64,000 nucleotides of DNA from Kiloniella spongiae (GTDB lineage: Bacteria > Pseudomonadota > Alphaproteobacteria > Kiloniellales > Kiloniellaceae): positions 124,001 to 188,000 of the forward strand of contig NZ_LAQL01000003.1 of the NCBI RefSeq assembly GCF_001026905.1, written 5' to 3'. The translations under genes and the position numbers were made by a program. Below, one piece after another: positions 44,046 through 52,320 of the stretch; the stretch's first letter is position 1; each line of letters begins with the position of its first letter. The notes under the pieces are model-generated. The model did no database searches. It was not told the DNA's origin and worked only from the letters and a program-made list of their open reading frames with translations.

Positions 44046-44234
44046 TTAGGCGTGTTTCACCTTGTGGTAGCTCATACGGCCCAGAAATTCTTTGACGGAT
44101 CTGAACAGCGGCTTGAACGTAGCAACAATCAAACGGCCCGCAGCTTCAGAGCGCAGGCGATGTGCTTCGCGAACATGAAAGTCGATATCAGCGGCTGTAA
44201 AATCAAAATCTTTGGCAGTTACGATGGGTTTCAT
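44046..44234 (-). CDS. Small RSP_7527-like protein
   Basis: A 62-residue basic protein. The segment FTAADIDFHVREAHRLRSEAAGRL resembles the short family in which an N-terminal acidic helix is followed by an REARxLRSEA helix, with a basic tail (RSVKEFLGRMSYHKVKHA). Such proteins are common in alphaproteobacteria, often strongly expressed, and of unknown function. ATG 44234 has AGAGGA at good spacing. A 150-base structured 3' region and a strong terminator follow. Confidence 0.75.
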   Translation of the reverse strand: MKPIVTAKDFDFTAADIDFHVREAHRLRSEAAGRLIVATFKPLFRSVKEFLGRMSYHKVKHA

Positions 44235-44389
44235 CGAATTAGTCCTCTTGGTTACTCATAAAAGAGTGGTTGCCCTTGATGACTAATATGCGCCTTTTTC
44301 GCCAAATGATAATATACGAAAAAATATAATGATTGTTTCTTATTTTTTGATAATAGATTGTGTCAATAAGATATAGCTACGGTTGACCT

Positions 44390-44917
44390 CTAAAGCCAAC
44401 GCCTAACAACCTCTTCTTTTTGTGTTCCTGATTGAGGGCCCTGATTTTCTGTGAATGACTGGAAGGTAATGAACACCATTTCCGGTTCATTTTCCAGAGT
44501 TTGCAGAGGGCAGATAATTCGTGCGTAGGTAAAAGAGCGTCCATCCTTGCGGGTACAGGTCATTATCCCGAACAATGGCTGTCCTTGATCCAGTGCTCTA
44601 GTCACTTCTTCACAGACATTAATTCTGCTTTCGTCATCCAGAAAGGCGTCATATGTTTTACCTGTGCCACTGACCGACAGATCCATAAATTCCTCTGCCA
44701 CAATACCGACGAGGCGTACACGCGGGTTTTTATTCTCGCGGTCATTTTCGACCAGCATTTCATAACCCAGTGCAAATTTAATATCGGTGGGATTAATATC
44801 TTGTCGGGTTGGAAGATAGCCTAGCTTTTTGCAAAGCGCGGAATACCAATGCCAGCTTTCCAGCAGCCGGGGGTATTCTTTGAGTTCTGACAAATCCGAT
44901 TGCGCGGAAATGAACAT
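44390..44917 (-). CDS. PAS_5-type solitary PAS protein, tandem copy A
   Basis: A 175-residue single-domain PAS protein of a second subgroup: ELKEYPRLLESWHWYSALCKK, PTDIKFALGYEMLVEND, RVRLVGIVAEEFMDLSVSGTGK, CTRKDGRSFTYARIICPL. It is a close paralogue of the next gene (45040-45567), sharing length, sequence and even the promoter-proximal region. The C-terminus after FQSFTENQ is charged and variable between copies. There is no output domain. Confidence 0.86.
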   Translation of the reverse strand: MFISAQSDLSELKEYPRLLESWHWYSALCKKLGYLPTRQDINPTDIKFALGYEMLVENDRENKNPRVRLVGIVAEEFMDLSVSGTGKTYDAFLDDESRINVCEEVTRALDQGQPLFGIMTCTRKDGRSFTYARIICPLQTLENEPEMVFITFQSFTENQGPQSGTQKEEVVRRWL

Positions 44918-44955
44918 GTAGTGTCACCAAAATTTAATTATCACAAGCAGATGTC

Positions 44956-44985
44956 AGAATATGACATATATTCTAAACAGAATAT
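44956..44985. promoter_or_regulatory. Palindrome upstream of PAS copy A
   Basis: AGAATAT (44956-44962) and ATATTCT (44968-44974) are inverted around five bases, with a third AGAATAT at 44979-44985. The same arrangement, slightly diverged, precedes copy B (45608-45626). Conservation after duplication suggests a functional operator or promoter element. Confidence 0.45.
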
Positions 44986-45039
44986 GATCAAGCGACTGTT
45001 TGTCTAATAATTAATTGGATGTTCTTTGAATTAATTAAA

Positions 45040-45567
45040 TTAAAGCCAGCGTTTCATGGCTTCTTCTTTTTTTGCACCTGTTTCCCGGTCTTCGTTTTCT
45101 GTAAAGGCTTGAAAGATGATAAAGACCATTTCCGGTTCATTGTTTTGCGAGTGAAGGGGGCAGATTAATCTGGCATAGCCAAAAGTTCGTCCGTCTTTGC
45201 GGGCGTATGTTGTTGTCCCGAACAGAGGTTTCCCTTCGTCTAGAGCTTCTGTGAGTTTGCCACAGGCGGTAACTCTGCTCTCGTCAGTGAGAAAGGTATC
45301 ATAGGTTTTTCCCGTTGCACTGACAGAAAGACCCATGAATTCTTCCGCAACGATGCCGATCAGACGTACACGCGGGTTCTGAGTTTGGCGATCATTTTCG
45401 ACCAGCATTTCGTAGCCTAGGGCGAATTTGATATCCAGCGGGTTAATATCTTGTCGAGAGGGAAGGCGTCTCAGTTTTTCACAAAGGCCAGAATACCAAT
45501 GCCAACCATCCAGCAGGCGCGGATATTCTTTTAATTCTGACAAATCCGATTGCGCGGAAATGAACAT
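45040..45567 (-). CDS. PAS_5-type solitary PAS protein, tandem copy B
   Basis: A 175-residue paralogue of copy A. Same start MFISAQSDLSELKEYPRLL, then YSGLCEKLRRLPSRQDINPL, RVRLIGIVAEEFMGLSVSAT, YARKDGRTFGYARLICPL, ending MKRWL. The two genes have identical length and near-identical 5' flanks, so a segment of about 650 bp containing gene and promoter was duplicated in tandem and has since diverged moderately. The differences lie mostly in the middle and C-terminus, consistent with altered ligand preference (inference). Confidence 0.86.
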   Translation of the reverse strand: MFISAQSDLSELKEYPRLLDGWHWYSGLCEKLRRLPSRQDINPLDIKFALGYEMLVENDRQTQNPRVRLIGIVAEEFMGLSVSATGKTYDTFLTDESRVTACGKLTEALDEGKPLFGTTTYARKDGRTFGYARLICPLHSQNNEPEMVFIIFQAFTENEDRETGAKKEEAMKRWL

Positions 45568-45785
45568 ATACTGTCACCACCATGTGTAATTTTCACAAGC
45601 AGATATCAGAATATGTCATAAATTCTAAACATAATATGACCAAGCTACTGTTTCTTGATTTTTTCTACCTGATTAAATTTTAGTGTATTGATATAAAACA
45701 AAATTTATACGAATTTATATTAAACAGCAGCTTGGTTTTTATATGTCAGGATCCTTGATCTTTCCCTGTTTTAGCTCAATTTTGA

Positions 45786-46979
45786 TTATCCGTTGGCGAT
45801 ATCTTGGATAATACTGACAAAGCGATCAATTTCCTGATGATCGTTGTAATAATGTACGGACGAGCGGATAAGAACCGGTAGGTTGTTTTTAGTGGCGTCC
45901 AGCAGCGTGCTGGACGGTGATGATGTACTGACATTTACGCCTTGTTCAAGGATCGTTTGGACCGCATCTACTGAATCTTTGCCCGCAATAGAAAAGGTGA
46001 CTATTCCACATTGGGTCGGGCAGAGAGTGTGCAGTTTCACGGCGTCAATTGTCTGCAAGTTATCCCGTAGATAGTTTGCCAACTCATCTATTCTAGCTTG
46101 AATATTGTCCAACCCGATTTCAAGGGCATAATTGATGCAAGCCCCCATGCCCAGTTTGGCCGCATAGTTGTTTTCCCAGTTTTCGAAACGCCGTGCGTCG
46201 GATCTTAATACATACTCATTTTCGCTAACCCATGTGGCGGAAAGCAGGTCAATCATCGGTGGATGTAAGTGTTCAATAACAGATGACCTTACATAAACGA
46301 AACCGACACCACGGGGGCCGCGTAAAAATTTACGGGCGGTGGCCGAGAGTACATCGCATTGGATCTTTTCCACATCCAGCGACATTTGCCCCGCAGATTG
46401 GCAGGCATCAACAACATAAAGAATGCCATGTTTACGCGCAATTTTACCAATTTCTTCGACAGGGTTCACCAAACCAGAATTTGTCGGAACATGTGTAACC
46501 GAGATAACCCGGACGCGTTCATCAATCATTTCTTCCAATGTCTCAAGAGAAACGACACCGTTTTCGTCGCTGGGAATAACTTCGACGGATACATCTTTCT
46601 CTTTGGCAATTTGTAAATAGGCCACATAGTTAGAGGCATATTCCGCTTCGACGGTCAGGATACGGTCCCCTGCCTGAAAGGGAATGGCATAAAAAGCCAT
46701 GGCCCAGCCCACGGTGGCATTTTCCACAACAGCAACTTCGTCTCTATGACAATTTATCAAGCGAGCAACGGAATCATACACCGCTTCGATTGCGTCATAT
46801 TTTTTGTTGGCTGCCTCATATCCCCCGATTGCTGCTTCGAGTTCCAGATGATCAATCTGACTTTGCAATACAGATTGTGGCATTAGGGATGATCCACAAT
46901 TATTCAAATGAATACAGCTTTCTTTGCCCGGTGTATCAGCAAAAATTCTTTCGAGGTCGATTTTAATATTTGGGGACAT
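45786..46979 (-). CDS. PLP-dependent class V aminotransferase (cysteine desulfurase/IPN-epimerase-like)
   Basis: A 397-residue fold-type I, class V pyridoxal-phosphate enzyme. Cofactor residues are visible: Asp191 and Gln194 in VVDACQSAGQM, the Schiff-base Lys217 in SATARKFLRGPRGVGFVYV, and NATVGWAM in the phosphate loop. The RGPRG segment after the lysine is typical of the isopenicillin-N-epimerase-like and sulfur-lyase-like members rather than IscS, and I see no IscS-type active-site cysteine loop. The reaction is therefore uncertain. It is divergent from a GcvA-like LysR regulator that may control it. Confidence 0.88.
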   Translation of the reverse strand: MSPNIKIDLERIFADTPGKESCIHLNNCGSSLMPQSVLQSQIDHLELEAAIGGYEAANKKYDAIEAVYDSVARLINCHRDEVAVVENATVGWAMAFYAIPFQAGDRILTVEAEYASNYVAYLQIAKEKDVSVEVIPSDENGVVSLETLEEMIDERVRVISVTHVPTNSGLVNPVEEIGKIARKHGILYVVDACQSAGQMSLDVEKIQCDVLSATARKFLRGPRGVGFVYVRSSVIEHLHPPMIDLLSATWVSENEYVLRSDARRFENWENNYAAKLGMGACINYALEIGLDNIQARIDELANYLRDNLQTIDAVKLHTLCPTQCGIVTFSIAGKDSVDAVQTILEQGVNVSTSSPSSTLLDATKNNLPVLIRSSVHYYNDHQEIDRFVSIIQDIANG

Positions 46980-47144
46980 CTCAGTTGCTTTCTTCTGAAT
47001 GAAGTATATTTTTTAATTACTGAGAGAATACGAAATATAGCTGTTTTCTCAAACGATTTAAAATCAGCTTGTCTTTACAAAAAATCAAGCCATGTGTTTA
47101 ACTGGCTTTTCCGAATAAGGATGATTGAAGACTAAGAGGTCGTT

Positions 47145-48098
47145 ATGAAATTACCCCCCATGACTGCGATACGACATTTTACGGCCGCTGCTTCGCATCT
47201 GAGTTTCAAGGAAGCTGCCCGAGAACTTTGCGTCACGGAAGGGGCCATTAGTCGGCAAATCAAATTACTGGAAGAATATTTTGGCTGTGCATTGTTCTTG
47301 CGATTACACCGTGGTGTCCAGCTAAGTGACGAGGGACGCAAACTTTATGATGTGACGGATCAGGCTCTGTTCCAGATCGCTCAGGTTTCTGATGAAATTC
47401 TTGGTGGTGTATCCAACTTTACCCTATCGGTAACAACGTCCTTTGCCATTCGCTGGTTGATGCCCCGTCTATCCGGATTTGAGGCGCTGTATCCCAATAT
47501 CCCGATCAACCTGCAAACAGTTACCTATCCGGGAACAGTACAAAGTCGCCGGTTTGATGCGTCAATTATCTATCAACTTGGCGACCCATCAGACAAGACA
47601 AGCACGGTGCCCGAGAACGGTGAGTTGATCATGACAGAATGGCTATTGCCTGTTTGTGCGCCTGGGTATCTGGAACTGCAAACAGTAGGAAACGATCATA
47701 TCAGCAAAACTTTGTTACTGAAGGATCTGAAAAATCACCGGGTTATTTTTAATGAACCGACGGGGCGGGATTGGCGCAGTTGGGCCATAAAGTCCGGGGA
47801 AGTTGAACTTGCGCTGGATCGGGCCCTCAAATTTGAACACGACGATACTGCTATTCAGACTGCGGTGGCGGGACATGGTATTGCCCTGGCTAATCTGGCA
47901 TATGTTTCGAATGAGTTGTCTTTGGGGAGCTTGGTGCCCGCTGTGGCGTGCAAGGCCTTGCCTATCGGGGCGCATTATCTTGTGACTGAAAAAAGCAAGG
48001 CCAGATTACCGCATGTCGAGACATTTCGGGAGTGGTTAATGACAACAGTGGAGCGTTTTAAAGCTGAAATCGCGATGCAACCGCTAATAAAGCAATAA
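47145..48098 (+). CDS. LysR-family transcriptional regulator, GcvA-like
   Basis: A 317-residue LysR regulator of the GcvA branch, recognisable by the opening LPPMTAIRHFTAAASHLSFKEAARELCVTEGAISRQI and the FLRLHRGVQLSDEG wing. The effector domain has SVTTSFAIRWLMPRLSGF and the IALANLAYVSNEL segment typical of the branch. It is divergent from the class V aminotransferase gene (165-bp gap), its likely target. Confidence 0.92.
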   Translation: MKLPPMTAIRHFTAAASHLSFKEAARELCVTEGAISRQIKLLEEYFGCALFLRLHRGVQLSDEGRKLYDVTDQALFQIAQVSDEILGGVSNFTLSVTTSFAIRWLMPRLSGFEALYPNIPINLQTVTYPGTVQSRRFDASIIYQLGDPSDKTSTVPENGELIMTEWLLPVCAPGYLELQTVGNDHISKTLLLKDLKNHRVIFNEPTGRDWRSWAIKSGEVELALDRALKFEHDDTAIQTAVAGHGIALANLAYVSNELSLGSLVPAVACKALPIGAHYLVTEKSKARLPHVETFREWLMTTVERFKAEIAMQPLIKQ

Positions 48099-48173
48099 TC
48101 GTTTGCTTTTCTTATAGGGTAATCTTCGGATAGGCTTTGTCTCATAGTGTATGCCACAAGATATTGGCCAAAG

Positions 48174-48725
48174 CTATTTGTACCTTACGATTTCACAGTT
48201 ATCCATCAGGCGACCGACCAACCCCTGAAAGAATAGTCCATGTCCGACGATGGCAAGTGGACGCGTTGTAAAGGGGGCTGTCGCCGTGGTTTCCAAACGC
48301 AACACAAAATCTTCTATACGTTTGTTGAAAACATCTTCTGGTTCATGTGGGACACCGTGTTCATTTTCTGGACCTTTGTGCCACCAGTGATCGTCGAGGT
48401 GTTCAAAACTGAGATCGGGAAAATCACGGGATAAAGTATCGGGGTGCCGACCCACATCACAGCTGTTACAGACCATTTCCCGATGGGTGGCCTCAATTGT
48501 TATCGGAACCTCATCTTTGAAAATGCGCAACGCCGTTTGCACGGCGCGGGTTAGTGGCGAGCAAATAACGTGCTGGATATTGAGGTCGCTGATCATTTCA
48601 CGGGCACGGTCGGCTTGTGATTGCCCCAAGGCTGTTAAGGGGGCGTCGTAGATGAGGGGATCAATACCGTCGCGGGCTACGGCATTGAATTCTGACTGAC
48701 CGTGACGAATTAGATAAACCGGCAT
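48174..48725 (-). CDS. Histidine phosphatase family protein
   Basis: A 183-residue phosphoglycerate-mutase-like phosphatase. The catalytic motif is YLIRHGQSEFNAVARDG with the phospho-accepting His. Further active-site residues are in VICSPLTRAVQTALRIF, ATHREMVCNSCDVGRHPD and LAIVGHGLFFQGLVG. The start is ATG 48725 (GAGAAA upstream); the frame extends to 48785 without homology. The substrate could be a sugar phosphate or nucleotide. It is convergent with the GcvA-like gene. Confidence 0.9.
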   Translation of the reverse strand: MPVYLIRHGQSEFNAVARDGIDPLIYDAPLTALGQSQADRAREMISDLNIQHVICSPLTRAVQTALRIFKDEVPITIEATHREMVCNSCDVGRHPDTLSRDFPDLSFEHLDDHWWHKGPENEHGVPHEPEDVFNKRIEDFVLRLETTATAPFTTRPLAIVGHGLFFQGLVGRLMDNCEIVRYK

Positions 48726-48931
48726 AGATTTCTCATTTTCTGAACGTAGGGTAATAAAATTGATTGTCGAAATATTAAGGGGCAATTCGTTTGTTTACAA
48801 TATGTTGTTAACGTTATTGTTTTTGGTAAAATCGCAGGATGTTTTTCCGGATGTTTTTTCGGGTATTATTAAAATAAAAAAGCTATTTTATTCGTTGAAT
48901 ATTTACCTTTTTTCTCAACAATGAATGCTAT

Positions 48932-48969
48932 TATATGAAATCGTACAATCTATATGAAATCGTACAATC
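48932..48969. repeat. Perfect 19-bp tandem repeat upstream of a PAS gene
   Basis: TATATGAAATCGTACAATC occurs twice, head to tail (48932-48950, 48951-48969), 36 bp before the start of the PAS gene. It lies where promoter elements would be and may duplicate a binding site. Confidence 0.9.
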
Positions 48970-49004
48970 AAACTGTTTGTGTGTGACAGTGTGGAGTTTG
49001 AGCA

Positions 49005-49541
49005 ATTATTGAACTTTTTCACCCCCATAGTCAGGCGTTATTGGACTGCTGGCTAAGTTTGCCTCGTGATGGGGTTTTGCCTTTGCGGAGTAGTTTTTTT
49101 CCTGAAAAAGTACCGCAGCTTTTACCCAACCTGATTATCTATGAGATGGTTAGTGAGAATTTTATTCGATTTCGCCTTGCGGGAACTGCAGTGCGCGAGC
49201 GAATGGGCTTTGATCCTACCGGGAAAAATTATCTGGATTTTGTCGCTGATGAGCGTAAGGCAAAGGCAAGTCAGTCTTTTTTTTCAGTTGTTGAGCAACC
49301 TTGTGGCATGCGGGTGGTTTCAAACCATGGTATGTCTTCGGGGCGGCGCATGTTTCTGGAAGTGTTTATGCTGCCATTGGAAAACGACATGAGCCCAAAC
49401 CCCATTGTTTTATGTCAGAGTAACGAGATTAAACCGGACACAGATGATTATATAGGTGATAATGCCCGGTTGGAGAATGTCACGGTTATGCGTCGCGATT
49501 TTATGGATATAGGTGCGGGTATTTCCAGTTTTCAAGATTAA
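49005..49541 (+). CDS. PAS_5-type solitary PAS protein with probable ATT start
   Basis: A single-domain PAS protein of about 178 residues: HSQALLDCWLSLPRDG, PEKVPQLLPNLIIYEMVS, IRFRLAGTAVRERMG, GKNYLDFVADERK, DFMDIGAGISSFQD. Alignment with the relative at 33843 is gapless if translation starts at ATT 49005, which sits 8 bases after GTGGAG; the other gene has TTG at that position. The alternative TTG 49041 would remove the conserved first helix and has no site. The stop overlaps that of the sterol desaturase gene in a shared TTAA (49538-49541). Confidence 0.8.
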   Translation: MIELFHPHSQALLDCWLSLPRDGVLPLRSSFFPEKVPQLLPNLIIYEMVSENFIRFRLAGTAVRERMGFDPTGKNYLDFVADERKAKASQSFFSVVEQPCGMRVVSNHGMSSGRRMFLEVFMLPLENDMSPNPIVLCQSNEIKPDTDDYIGDNARLENVTVMRRDFMDIGAGISSFQD

Positions 49542-50488
49542 ACTTTAGGTTTGGTGTTCTCTTCGTTGATCAGGGTTGTCCAGCCTTCTTGGTCAAGTTC
49601 TTTGATTTCTTTAAAGGGCCAGACCAGTTGGGCCGGAAAGCTTGTGGGCATTTCCTCGGTAATGCCAATTCTGGCTGGGGGGCGGCGGTCCGGATTGATC
49701 CAAGTGCCAAAAATCATATCCCATACCATCAGGTTTTCGCCGTAGTTTCTGTTTCCTTCGACAATCTTTTTACTGTGATGCCAGCGGTGCAGGCCGGGGG
49801 TATTGAAGACCATAGAAAGTAATCCAAAGCGCATATCCACGTTACAGTGTGTCAGCATGCCGATATAGGCGGTGATGGCTGATAGCCAGGTGATTGCTTC
49901 TAACGGGGCACCCAGCGCCAGAGGAATACTGATGCCCAGTACAATCGACAGCAGGGAATCAATAAAGTGGAACCGTCCGGTGTTGACGATCCACAGCCTT
50001 GTGACGGAATGGTGGATGGCATGGAATTTCCAAAGCGGCTTCCACTCGTGGGAAATTCTGTGTGCCCAATAGAGGCCGAATTCAGCCGCAACAAGCGTCA
50101 TGATTACCTGAATAGCCAGTGGCCAGTCGCGTGGCCAGATACCATAACCTTCGCCCTGCATGGGGGTGATGTAGGCGGTAATTCCGATGACACCGCTAAA
50201 AGTCACTAAACCCTGAACCAGGCCTTTACTGGTCAGGGTGTGGGCGATGTTGGCAAAGGTCTGTCCATCGTTTTCCAGCCACGTCTTTTCAAACGGCATA
50301 TTGCGTTCCAAAAGATAGAGCGCAACGGCCAGCGCCAGATAGGTCAGGTTGAAGACAATCACAGGGCGATCAATGGCAAAGCCATAGGCGGTGGTGCAGA
50401 TACAAAGGATCAAAAGCACGGGCCAGGCTGTTCTTGCGAGTATTTTCCTTCCCAAGCCTTCGCTGGCTGCTGTATTTTCAATCGTCAT
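49538..50488 (-). CDS. Sterol desaturase/fatty-acid hydroxylase superfamily protein
   Basis: A 316-residue integral-membrane di-iron oxygenase of the fatty-acid hydroxylase superfamily. The histidine clusters that bind iron are complete: HRISH, HAIHHS and HRWHH, plus an extra His in LTHCNVD. Several hydrophobic helices surround them. Members hydroxylate or desaturate lipids, sterols or carotenoids; the bacterial substrate is unknown. ATG 50488 is chosen for GTGGGG upstream; the frame extends to 50536 without support. Confidence 0.9.
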   Translation of the reverse strand: MTIENTAASEGLGRKILARTAWPVLLILCICTTAYGFAIDRPVIVFNLTYLALAVALYLLERNMPFEKTWLENDGQTFANIAHTLTSKGLVQGLVTFSGVIGITAYITPMQGEGYGIWPRDWPLAIQVIMTLVAAEFGLYWAHRISHEWKPLWKFHAIHHSVTRLWIVNTGRFHFIDSLLSIVLGISIPLALGAPLEAITWLSAITAYIGMLTHCNVDMRFGLLSMVFNTPGLHRWHHSKKIVEGNRNYGENLMVWDMIFGTWINPDRRPPARIGITEEMPTSFPAQLVWPFKEIKELDQEGWTTLINEENTKPKV

Positions 50489-51101
50489 GTATCCCCACCA
50501 CTTAAACTCTAATATCGGTCTGTTTGTATATCTCACCGTTTGTATATCTTAAACGACCTAAATCCACAATTCTCGTGATGGTACTCTAAAATAGCTTTGA
50601 ATATAAATAGATTTTCTACTGTGTGTCGTTTCTTTATGTCGTTTGCCTTCAGGTTTCATGACAAAGAAAGTTATGGATGAATCCCTTTAACCCCGCCGCT
50701 GAGTAGGGGGGGCTTAATAAGACTCGGCTTGATTTTGTTTTGGTGACAAACAGGAAATGCTTTGTGCAATGACGCCATAAAGACAAAGTGTAAAAATTAC
50801 GCCATTTGTATGCTGTTTACGACGTAAAAAGAGAACCCAATGAGTAATTTTTTTAAGTGCTAAAAGCTTTTTAAAATGAGGCAATTTAGGGACAAATATT
50901 GTATGCGACATTGTTTTGTCTTAACTGCGACAAGACCCTGACCTATAGGGGCTTTTTGGGGTAGTCCTATGCTGAAAACGCATAGCCAGAATGAATAAAT
51001 TTCAATTGTCGATTTGATCAACTGAGCGTACCTAGGAATCAGTAAAAACAACTTGGCTGTCGGGATCTGCGGGACCGAGCTTTTAACTAGGATTAAAGAC
51101 T
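50489..51101. other. Intergenic region before DUF1127-like gene
   Basis: About 610 bp, AT-rich, with no convincing coding frame. A short GC-rich patch with C and G runs near 50690-50712 may fold. Close to the small gene, TCGG...CCGA (about 51060-51078) could form a hairpin in its 5' leader. Nothing else recognised. Confidence 0.5.
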
Positions 51102-51287
51102 ATGGCACATGTGTCAGTAAATGTTGCACAGCCCGTTTCCTTCTTCAAAGAAGGTATCGTTGCTCTTGTTAAAACCGCTGTTTCAGACGCGATCGTTGCT
51201 CATAAAGCAAAACGCCAAGAACGCCGCGTTGCCAAGATCCTGAACAATCTGGATCCACGCCTCGTACGTGACATTATTCCTCAGTAA
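51102..51287 (+). CDS. Small basic DUF1127-like protein
   Basis: A 61-residue protein. The C-terminal part (RRVAKILNNLDPRLVRDIIPQ) resembles the short DUF1127 module, in which an arginine-rich helix is followed by L-D-x-R-x-L-x-D-I. The N-terminal region VSFFKEGIVALVKTAVSDAI is amphipathic. DUF1127-type proteins in alphaproteobacteria include small RNA-binding regulators; this role is only inferred. ATG 51102 follows TAGGA, and a strong terminator lies 100 bp downstream. Confidence 0.75.
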   Translation: MAHVSVNVAQPVSFFKEGIVALVKTAVSDAIVAHKAKRQERRVAKILNNLDPRLVRDIIPQ

Positions 51288-51385
51288 GGAATGTAGTAAA
51301 TAATATCGTTAGAATTGTGTATCTAGAACACTTTTAAAAACTGTGTGAATACTCGGACGCTTTATCCAAAAGGATTGGTGTAAAG

Positions 51386-51419
51386 AAAACCCCCCCGGCT
51401 CAAAGGCGCGGGGGTTTTT
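51386..51419 (+). terminator. Intrinsic terminator after DUF1127-like gene
   Basis: AAAACCCCC pairs with GGGGGTTTT around a CG-closed loop and ends in TTTTTC. Strong stem, clear T-tract. Confidence 0.88.
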
Positions 51420-51487
51420 CTTTGTGTGGTTTTTAGTGCGTAGTTGGTTATAATCCTGGGTATGGATCAGCAAAATCCAGAGTTCAG

Positions 51488-52267
51488 TTATTCAAATACA
51501 GTCACTTCTTTCTGCCAGTTTTTTAAATTGCTTTGGTAAATGATAAAATAGGCAAACCAGGCACTGATGCCACTAGCAAAGAAAGAAACACTAAACCATA
51601 TCATACCGTAAGAGCTGATATAGGTTTCTAGGGTGGTGTAATGGTGAATTAAATAACCAATAAAATAATAGATATAATTTTCTTGAGTAGAATTTTTTAA
51701 GCTGTCGTCTAACAGGTAGGTAATGAAAAAAGGATAGTGTTCAGAAATAGTGTCATAAACCAAAGCAAATGGCATAATAAAGGCACAAGCTAAAATGCCT
51801 CCCTTTAAGGCTTTCCCTGGTTGATATTCAGATAAAGATATGAATTTCGGCAAGATGTAAAAGCCAGCGACTAAAAAGAGAGAGGTAAAATAAAGTTTGG
51901 TGACAAAATTTGATAAAAAAATTGACTCAAGCATAAATCTCTCAAGAAAAAATTGATCTGCGAAGCTTGCAATAGGTATGAATAAGAACAGACTCAGCAT
52001 AGCTCGAGTACGTGATGTAAAACGGATGTTTTTAAACCAAATTGGAATCACAACTGCGCCGCATACAAAAGAAGTAATGAGTTGAATAAGGAATTCGATG
52101 CTAAATTTGTTAATACTAAATTTTACCTCTCCAGAAAGTGTTTTTGTTTGAACAAGCTGATTGAGGTGAAATTGAATTTCTTCCTGAAATATATGGATGT
52201 GGCTTCCCATTAAAATTGTAAAAAAGATTAGAAATAGGCGTTGTTTGAACCCGAAGCTATTTATCAT
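51488..52267 (-). CDS. Hypothetical multi-spanning membrane protein
   Basis: A 259-residue protein with six or seven predicted helices (for example LFLIFFTILMGSHIHIF, LIQLITSFVCGAVVIPIWF, YFTSLFLVAGFYILPKFISL, IWFSVSFFASGISAWFAYFI). Its coding sequence is clearly more AT-rich than its neighbours, using many AAA, ATT and TTT codons, which suggests horizontal acquisition or weak selection. No family recognised. It appears to be monocistronic and lies downstream of the methyltransferase gene's divergent region. Confidence 0.7.
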   Translation of the reverse strand: MINSFGFKQRLFLIFFTILMGSHIHIFQEEIQFHLNQLVQTKTLSGEVKFSINKFSIEFLIQLITSFVCGAVVIPIWFKNIRFTSRTRAMLSLFLFIPIASFADQFFLERFMLESIFLSNFVTKLYFTSLFLVAGFYILPKFISLSEYQPGKALKGGILACAFIMPFALVYDTISEHYPFFITYLLDDSLKNSTQENYIYYFIGYLIHHYTTLETYISSYGMIWFSVSFFASGISAWFAYFIIYQSNLKNWQKEVTVFE

Positions 52268-52320
52268 AATAAAAGTACGTTCTCTAATTACATTTGAATA
52301 AATATATTAAGTAAAATCGA

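Noticed and set aside
50714-50911. 65-codon minus-strand frame
   Set aside because: Low-quality translation without a start site; overlaps AT-rich leader DNA.
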